From CAWHPS01 sp963831235 (GTDB lineage: Bacteria > Fibrobacterota > OXYB2-FULL-49-7 > JAEUSG01), in NCBI GenBank assembly GCA_963831235.1, contig CAWHPS010000026.1:1-9731 (forward strand): a stretch of 9,731 nt of DNA, written 5' to 3'. Of this stretch, positions 5,934 to 9,731 are shown one piece after another; the first letter of the stretch is position 1; the number at the start of each line of letters is the position of its first letter. Made by a program: the position numbers and the translations under genes. The notes under the pieces are model-generated. The model searched no databases, was not told where the DNA came from, and worked only from the letters and a program-made list of their open reading frames with translations.

Positions 5934-6587
5934 ATGCAAAGACTAACTGAAAAAATCCTTTTTTTTAAGCCGCCCACTGGTTTGTTCAACAAAACGGTTA
6001 TTAATAATCTATTTCCAAATCTATCGAATGGAGCAATAAAAGCCCTTGTTTTCAAGGCCATGGATAAAGGAGAAATATTACAAATTAAACCTGGACTCTA
6101 TTGTCTTGATAGCCGTTTCAGGGAAAATTCACCCCATCCATTTGTCGTTGCCGCTCTGCTTCATAGTCCGTCTTATATCAGCATGGAATCCGCCTTGCAA
6201 TTTCACGGCCTTATACCAGAGGCTGTTTACCAGGTGCGAAGTGTCACGCAATACCGCAGCCGGATTTACAAAACCCCTCTCGGATATTTCCAGTTTTTCA
6301 GGATTCCTTGCAAAGACTTCAGGGCTGGTGTAAAATCAGAGAAATTGGATAAGTCAAATTGGGTCTATATCGCCACACCATTAAGAGCAATAGCGGATAT
6401 CCTATATATGCGAAGAAAAGGGTTGACTGGAAAAGAGGATATCGGTTTTCTGACAGATTCCCTGCGAATGGAACAGGAAGAACTTGGAAAGGTATTCGCG
6501 GATAATTTTGATGATGTTTATAACAGCATCAACAATCGATTGGTAAAACAGGCGCTGTTGTCGTTCAGGAAAGGAGCTTCAAAATGA
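5934..6587 (+). CDS. abiEi: AbiEi-family antitoxin/autorepressor
   Basis: The 217-residue protein has an N-terminal winged-helix region (about 1-58, MQRLTEKILF through GEILQIKPGLYCLDSRF) and the AbiEi C-terminal domain, recognisable by SYISMESALQFHGLIPE (80-96), VYQVRSVTQ (98-106), TPLGYFQFFRI (114-124) and ATPLRAIADILY (147-158). In this type IV system the antitoxin does two jobs: it represses the operon through its winged helix and neutralises the AbiEii nucleotidyltransferase without a stable toxin-antitoxin complex. The ATG has only a weak ribosome binding site, but the winged helix starts at once, so this start is sensible. Its TGA overlaps the toxin ATG (ATGA, 6584-6587), giving translational coupling. 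The gene looks complete. Regulation by its own promoter and palindrome is likely. Confidence 0.88.
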   Translation: MQRLTEKILFFKPPTGLFNKTVINNLFPNLSNGAIKALVFKAMDKGEILQIKPGLYCLDSRFRENSPHPFVVAALLHSPSYISMESALQFHGLIPEAVYQVRSVTQYRSRIYKTPLGYFQFFRIPCKDFRAGVKSEKLDKSNWVYIATPLRAIADILYMRRKGLTGKEDIGFLTDSLRMEQEELGKVFADNFDDVYNSINNRLVKQALLSFRKGASK

Positions 6588-7252
6588 TTTCCAAGGTGTT
6601 TTCTGAAAAACTCAGGGATTATAATCCGGAAAATGAAATTGAACAGGAGCATGTCCTGCAGGAATTGATGCAGATGCTTACGCTTTCCATGCTGGCAAAG
6701 AGCGATTTTTTCACGCTTGCCGCATTTCAGGGTGGGACATTCCTGCGGATTTTCCATAATCTTGAACGGTTCTCCGAAGATTTGGATTTTACCCTTAAGC
6801 AGCAATGCAGTGCATTTGACTGGGCCCCATATCTTGAACTTGTCCGGAAGGAATGTGAAGCGGAAGGCATTCATTTGGAAGTAATAGACAAATCACGATC
6901 AAGTGATGCTGTCAAGAAAGCTTTCCTGAAAAGTGATTCCATTGGAAAAATACTCATTCTCGATCTTCCTTTCGACCGTTTTGTCAAACGTAAGATCAAA
7001 ATCAAATTTGAAATCGATACAAACCCGCCCCCTGGTTCTCAATTTGAAACGCAATATCTCAGTTTTCCCATTCCAGCCCCTGTAACCACTCAGAAGCTGC
7101 CTTCCAGTTTTGCGGGAAAGCTCCATGCATTGTTGTGCAGACCCTATGTGAAAGGCCGTGATTGGTATGACTTTTTATGGTATGTCTCTAAAAAGACCTT
7201 GTTGGAAGCCATGCTTTTGGAAAACGCTGTTAAACAGATCAGACCTCACTAA
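6584..7252 (+). CDS. abiEii: AbiEii/AbiGii nucleotidyltransferase toxin, C-terminally truncated
   Basis: AAGGAG (6571-6576) precedes the ATG by seven bases. The 222-residue product contains the conserved AbiEii motifs: QGGTFLRIFHNLERFSEDLD (49-68, with the Ser64-Glu65-Asp66 and Asp68 signature), KIKFEIDTNPP (139-149), and FAGKLHALLC (176-185) followed by VKGRDWYDFLWY (189-200). These define the nucleotidyltransferase core; related MenT toxins add nucleotides to tRNA, and AbiE acts in phage defence by abortive infection. Family members usually continue for some 60-90 residues past the GRDWYD block. Here the frame stops at TAA 7250-7252, inside the end of IS 2, so Pro221 partly and His222 and the stop are supplied by the IS. 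The catalytic motifs survive but the helical C-terminus is lost. Activity is uncertain. Confidence 0.85.
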   Translation: MISKVFSEKLRDYNPENEIEQEHVLQELMQMLTLSMLAKSDFFTLAAFQGGTFLRIFHNLERFSEDLDFTLKQQCSAFDWAPYLELVRKECEAEGIHLEVIDKSRSSDAVKKAFLKSDSIGKILILDLPFDRFVKRKIKIKFEIDTNPPPGSQFETQYLSFPIPAPVTTQKLPSSFAGKLHALLCRPYVKGRDWYDFLWYVSKKTLLEAMLLENAVKQIRPH

Positions 7253-7253
7253 A
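7246..7253 (+). repeat. Inner (left) terminal inverted repeat of IS 2
   Basis: TCACTAAA is the reverse complement of the final eight bases of the window. The truncated toxin gene uses bases 7250-7252 of this repeat as its stop codon. Confidence 0.65.
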
Positions 7254-7269
7254 AACGCTCAATTTCCTG

Positions 7270-9345
7270 TTAAGCGACCGCAAGTTCAATTCCCTCAATT
7301 GGTCTCAATTTGATCTGGAAAATACGTCCTGAGCCATTTGGCAGTACCAAGGGCGATTTCTGCAAATCGTCAAGAACCTGTTGAAAACACCGCTCAAGCT
7401 TCGGTGACAAATGCGGAGCCGGCTCGAGATAAACGGTTACAGTTGAACCATCGTCCACCCACAATCCAGGCGCATGAGTCAGGCTTCTGAAATACTCGTG
7501 GTCGTCCCGATAATTGTCATAGTTCTTTTTGAAAGGCGCCAGCGCTTGATAGAAAATGTTTCTCGCCAGAATCTTGATGCTGTCCATCACACGTTTTTTA
7601 TTGGTATCAAGGCATTCGTAACCTTGAGTTATCAGATAGTCCAGTTTCGATATCTTGTGGTTACAACTCGCCAACTTTTCATTTAGCGCGGCAATCTGCT
7701 GATCAAGTTTTTGCTTCTTTTCCTTATAATCCAGCTTTGCAAGCCGCGTCACAATTGCCTTTTGCCGCGAACGCTCTTTGCGAAGAACAACAAGCTCCTT
7801 CGTGGCGCAGTAGGTGGTCGATGCTGTGATGGCCTCGATCTTTTTATCCGTCACGTCAAGCAATGCCCGGGCTTGCATAACCCGATTGTCACGATTATGC
7901 TCTTTGTGAAGTAATCGCAGCAAATCCTTTTCGCACTCCCGACGCTCTGAAAGAAGCGCCTTTGTTTCAGCGCTTTCCATCTGCTTGTCAGTCAATGTCG
8001 ACTTCAAATCTTCATAGGCAATGCTGGCATAGCTGGTGACCTGATTGATGCCATAGTGCTTGTCCAGATACTTGAAGTCGTTCTCCTGTATCCATCGCCG
8101 GAACATAAGCCGGATCAGCTCTTTGGCGTCGCGCTTGGTATCGGTAGTGAGAATGCTCACCACGATACATCTCCCCTGTGGATTTATCGCCTGTACCACC
8201 AGCCGCCGTATAGACGAATCCTTTGGCCATTTCTCATCGATATAGGAAAACCGATACAATTGCACATCGGAGGCATTATTCCTCGGCCGCGCAAGCTCAT
8301 ACGAGCCGCTACGCCTGCTTTCGTCAAAGCTCTCCGCGACAAACCCCTTCTCCCATGTGACCAGTTCCAGAAACGGATCAGCCTTAACCGACTCAAACAC
8401 CTCATGACCATAAACCCCACGATCCATAGCCACGGTTATCACGCAACTCGGATCCATATCAACCGTGCGTCGGAAATTACCAATCACCGTTTTGAATCGC
8501 TCACGCAAATCCTGATAATTGTCCGCGTATTCCACATACACCGGCATCCCTTCGCTGGTGTGGATATAATCGCAATGCAGCGCCTTGTCAGCCCATCGAA
8601 TATTGGAACACCATCCCTTGAGAATCTTCTTCATCCCAGTGTAATGCAGCGTGTGCGGGTCATAGTAGAAATCACTGCATTTGGCAACACATGTCACCTC
8701 GGCATTTAGCCTAAGAACAGCTTCCGCCCCAAGGCTCTGTCCGATTTCCCCGAGAGCTCTTCGCTGCTCTACCGTTCCACAAACCGTCCTTCCCAGAAAC
8801 GTCTCCAGGCTATCCCAACTCACATATTTGCCCTGCTCTATGTTCACAGCCCCAAGCAGCACCATCACAAGCCACTGCTTCAACAATACGCCTTTCTCAT
8901 GCACCCCTTGAAGACGGATGAGCCAACAGGAAAAGAGAAGGACTCCTGCATGATGTATATAGCGGACAATCGGTACCACGGCAGGCTCCTGAATCTGGTC
9001 ATGTTCAATTCTATTATTACATGTTTCTGGAGGGAGTGCTATACCGCCTCCACGCTTATCCGCCTCCTGTTCAACAGTTCCAGAATCGCCATCGTCATCC
9101 TTGCTTTTAGCGCTGGTACTGGCAGACATCCTCCGTTTACATTCTGCAAAAACAGGACGCAGACTCTCAGCGCTAAGTGCTACCTTGAATGTCTTATAAA
9201 TCTCCTGACGTATCCGGCTGCTGTAGCTATAACGATTATTAGGGTATATATACTCAAATCTAACTTCTGCAAACCGCCGCACTTCCGCCGTCAATTTACG
9301 CGGATCATGGCGCGACCGCAATGCTTGAATCGATGCCTCCGGCAT
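7270..9345 (-). CDS. IS 2 transposase, DDE catalytic part (frame-broken)
   Basis: This 691-codon frame is the larger part of a transposase whose front lies in the 9305-9664 frame. Candidate catalytic residues are Asp229 (FYYDPHT), Asp308 (VAMDRGVYG) and Glu421 (FRRWIQENDFKYL); the MDRG and RW-QEN-FKY motifs are typical of DDE transposases with an RNase H fold. A coiled-coil, highly charged region follows (about 440-575), then a C-terminal segment rich in hydrophobic strands ending IEGIELAVA. A Ser/Asp-rich linker (about 73-90) separates the N-terminal HTH-like portion from the core. No ribosome binding site precedes the ATG at 9345, so it is probably not a natural start. Removal of one copy of the 7-bp repeat at 9339-9352 joins it in frame to the upstream part as a 795-residue protein. 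Confidence 0.75.
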   Translation of the reverse strand: MPEASIQALRSRHDPRKLTAEVRRFAEVRFEYIYPNNRYSYSSRIRQEIYKTFKVALSAESLRPVFAECKRRMSASTSAKSKDDDGDSGTVEQEADKRGGGIALPPETCNNRIEHDQIQEPAVVPIVRYIHHAGVLLFSCWLIRLQGVHEKGVLLKQWLVMVLLGAVNIEQGKYVSWDSLETFLGRTVCGTVEQRRALGEIGQSLGAEAVLRLNAEVTCVAKCSDFYYDPHTLHYTGMKKILKGWCSNIRWADKALHCDYIHTSEGMPVYVEYADNYQDLRERFKTVIGNFRRTVDMDPSCVITVAMDRGVYGHEVFESVKADPFLELVTWEKGFVAESFDESRRSGSYELARPRNNASDVQLYRFSYIDEKWPKDSSIRRLVVQAINPQGRCIVVSILTTDTKRDAKELIRLMFRRWIQENDFKYLDKHYGINQVTSYASIAYEDLKSTLTDKQMESAETKALLSERRECEKDLLRLLHKEHNRDNRVMQARALLDVTDKKIEAITASTTYCATKELVVLRKERSRQKAIVTRLAKLDYKEKKQKLDQQIAALNEKLASCNHKISKLDYLITQGYECLDTNKKRVMDSIKILARNIFYQALAPFKKNYDNYRDDHEYFRSLTHAPGLWVDDGSTVTVYLEPAPHLSPKLERCFQQVLDDLQKSPLVLPNGSGRIFQIKLRPIEGIELAVA

Positions 9346-9664
9346 CCGGCATCAGAAGGGCTTTCCCCCAGCGCTGCATCGTCTTGCGATCCACATCAAA
9401 AACCTTCGATAACGCTTCTCGTTTTAATCCCGCATTGTAGAGCCTGCCCAAACAGGCCCGGTAGCTGATGTGATCCTTATCATCAACCACCGTCTCCAGA
9501 CGCTGTGCCCCATAGTAAACTTCCAGCTTGTCCGTGTCTTTACGACGGAGAACATGCAAATATGGATTGCGCTTGTCTGTTCCAAGAATCGACTGCAATA
9601 CAACTTCGTTCATCGTGACCATCCAATGTGGGTAAAGGTTGACAGGTGCAATATGTAATTGCAT
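9305..9664 (-). CDS. IS 2 transposase, N-terminal HTH part (frame-broken)
   Basis: The 119-codon frame carries a helix-turn-helix near its end (LKREALSKVFDVDRKTMQRW, about 80-99), the usual place for DNA-end recognition in transposases. Meaningful sequence ends at KALLMP (to about residue 106); the remaining residues are out-of-frame products of the 7-bp duplication, closing at TGA 9305-9307. The start is uncertain: ATG 9664 has no ribosome binding site, and in-frame ATGs at 9622 and 9613 (MNEVVLQSIL) are alternatives, the latter with GGATGG five bases upstream. With the duplication in place this peptide would be a DNA-binding fragment without a catalytic domain, and could in principle interfere with transposition. 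Confidence 0.68.
   Translation of the reverse strand: MQLHIAPVNLYPHWMVTMNEVVLQSILGTDKRNPYLHVLRRKDTDKLEVYYGAQRLETVVDDKDHISYRACLGRLYNAGLKREALSKVFDVDRKTMQRWGKALLMPDAGGIDSSIAVAP
9339..9352 (-). repeat. 7-bp tandem duplication breaking the IS 2 transposase
   Basis: CCGGCAT occurs twice in direct succession (9339-9345 and 9346-9352; ATGCCGG twice on the coding strand). With both copies the 9664 frame runs to an early stop. With one copy the reading continues exactly as KALLMPEASIQALRSRHDPR into the 691-codon frame. The length (7, not a multiple of 3) and location explain the whole frameshift. Confidence 0.8.
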
Positions 9665-9667
9665 CCC

Positions 9668-9716
9668 ATCAAATAAAATAGCGGGAATCCAATCTGCGAA
9701 TCAACTGATCAAATAA
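9668..9716 (+). repeat. Subterminal direct repeats near the IS 2 outer end
   Basis: ATCAAATAA occurs at 9668-9676 and again at 9708-9716, 40 bases apart, roughly four helical turns. Repeats at such positions can be transposase binding sites. No exact copy is present at the inner end of the element. Confidence 0.35.
9675..9704 (-). promoter_or_regulatory. Possible IS 2 transposase promoter
   Basis: On the minus strand TTGATT (9704-9699), 18 bases and TATTTT (9680-9675) lie directly ahead of the transposase frame. Transcription would begin near 9668, only a few bases before ATG 9664, giving a nearly leaderless message unless a later ATG is used. The match is moderate and the region AT-rich. 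Confidence 0.35.
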
Positions 9717-9723
9717 TGATAGG

Positions 9724-9731
9724 TTTAGTGA
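9724..9731 (-). repeat. Outer (right) terminal inverted repeat of IS 2
   Basis: TTTAGTGA ends the window and mirrors 7246-7253. Eight perfect base pairs alone are modest evidence; support comes from the toxin truncation at the other copy and from weaker matching inward over about 30 bases. Confidence 0.65.

Larger units (their letters stand above)
7246..9731 (-). mobile_element. Insertion sequence 2, large DDE transposase element
   Basis: The element of about 2.49 kb runs from TCACTAAA (7246-7253) to TTTAGTGA (9724-9731), the last bases of the window. Almost all of it is one interrupted transposase gene on the minus strand. The left boundary also coincides with the point where AbiEii homology stops. 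The inverted repeats extend imperfectly inward (shared TCA, ATTT and GTT blocks). I cannot place the element in a named IS family; the transposase has the layout of an IS4-superfamily-like DDE enzyme with an extra coiled-coil region. Target duplication cannot be tested because the outer flank is absent. Confidence 0.75.

Noticed and set aside
6518..6874. A 118-codon minus-strand frame across the AbiEi/AbiEii junction
   Set aside because: It is antisense to two well-supported genes and has no motif.
8056..8709. A 217-codon plus-strand open frame inside IS 2
   Set aside because: It is antisense to the transposase catalytic core, where the minus-strand frame shows clear DDE motifs. It has no recognisable domain of its own and no convincing ribosome binding site.
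8899..9468. A 189-codon plus-strand open frame over the IS 2 N-terminal region
   Set aside because: It is opposite the HTH and linker of the transposase, composed of low-information sequence, and crosses the 7-bp duplication without any sign of coding constraint.
1..9731. Composite transposon formed by the two flanking ISs
   Set aside because: The transposases, lengths and inverted repeats are unrelated, so the two elements could not move the interval together.

Overview
The window is a stretch of accessory bacterial DNA bounded at both ends by insertion sequences (ISs). Base 1 is the first base of one IS: a perfect 12-bp inverted repeat lies at 1-12 and 2031-2042. The last base, 9731, is the outer end of a second, unrelated IS: TCACTAAA at 7246-7253 is mirrored by TTTAGTGA at 9724-9731. 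The two transposases read inward from opposite ends. This fits a contig that broke at repeated elements. No rRNA, tRNA or core housekeeping gene is present, so the organism cannot be named. The GH99/WbsX-like enzyme, the AraC relic and the planctomycete-flavoured transposases would suit a bacterium of the PVC group or a similar environmental or gut anaerobe; that is a low-confidence inference.

Layout. (1) 1-2042, IS 1: a strong promoter, a small DUF6788-type gene, and a zinc-ribbon/DDE transposase resembling the ISKra4 group, split by a frameshift at a T5C6 run. (2) 2043-2236: stem-loops and a cluster of ATTAGC hexamers. (3) 2237-3820 on the minus strand: an exported, probably lipid-anchored protein joining a HEAT-like N-terminus to a complete endonuclease/exonuclease/phosphatase (EEP) domain. 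(4) 3821-4542: mostly non-coding, holding a broken AraC-type regulator (4061-4396) and a possible promoter. (5) 4543-5810: a 50-codon ORF coupled by an ATGA overlap to a GH99/WbsX-like enzyme with an intact WNEWTE motif. (6) 5864-7252: an AbiE-type toxin-antitoxin pair with its own promoter and a palindromic operator candidate; the toxin gene is cut off by IS 2. (7) 7246-9731 on the minus strand: IS 2, whose 795-codon transposase is broken by a 7-bp tandem duplication.

The genes fall into three functional units. The AraC relic and the GH99-like gene look like the remains of a carbohydrate-use locus that has lost its regulator. AbiEi/AbiEii form a classic bicistronic toxin-antitoxin operon in which the antitoxin is whole and the toxin keeps its nucleotidyltransferase motifs but lacks its C-terminal part. 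The EEP protein stands alone. Decay is the common theme: the regulator is deleted internally, the toxin is truncated, and both transposases are out of frame. I found no clearly new multigene system. The most informative signals are the AbiEi operator, the reversible 7-bp duplication in IS 2, the frameshift site in IS 1 and the HEAT-EEP fusion.
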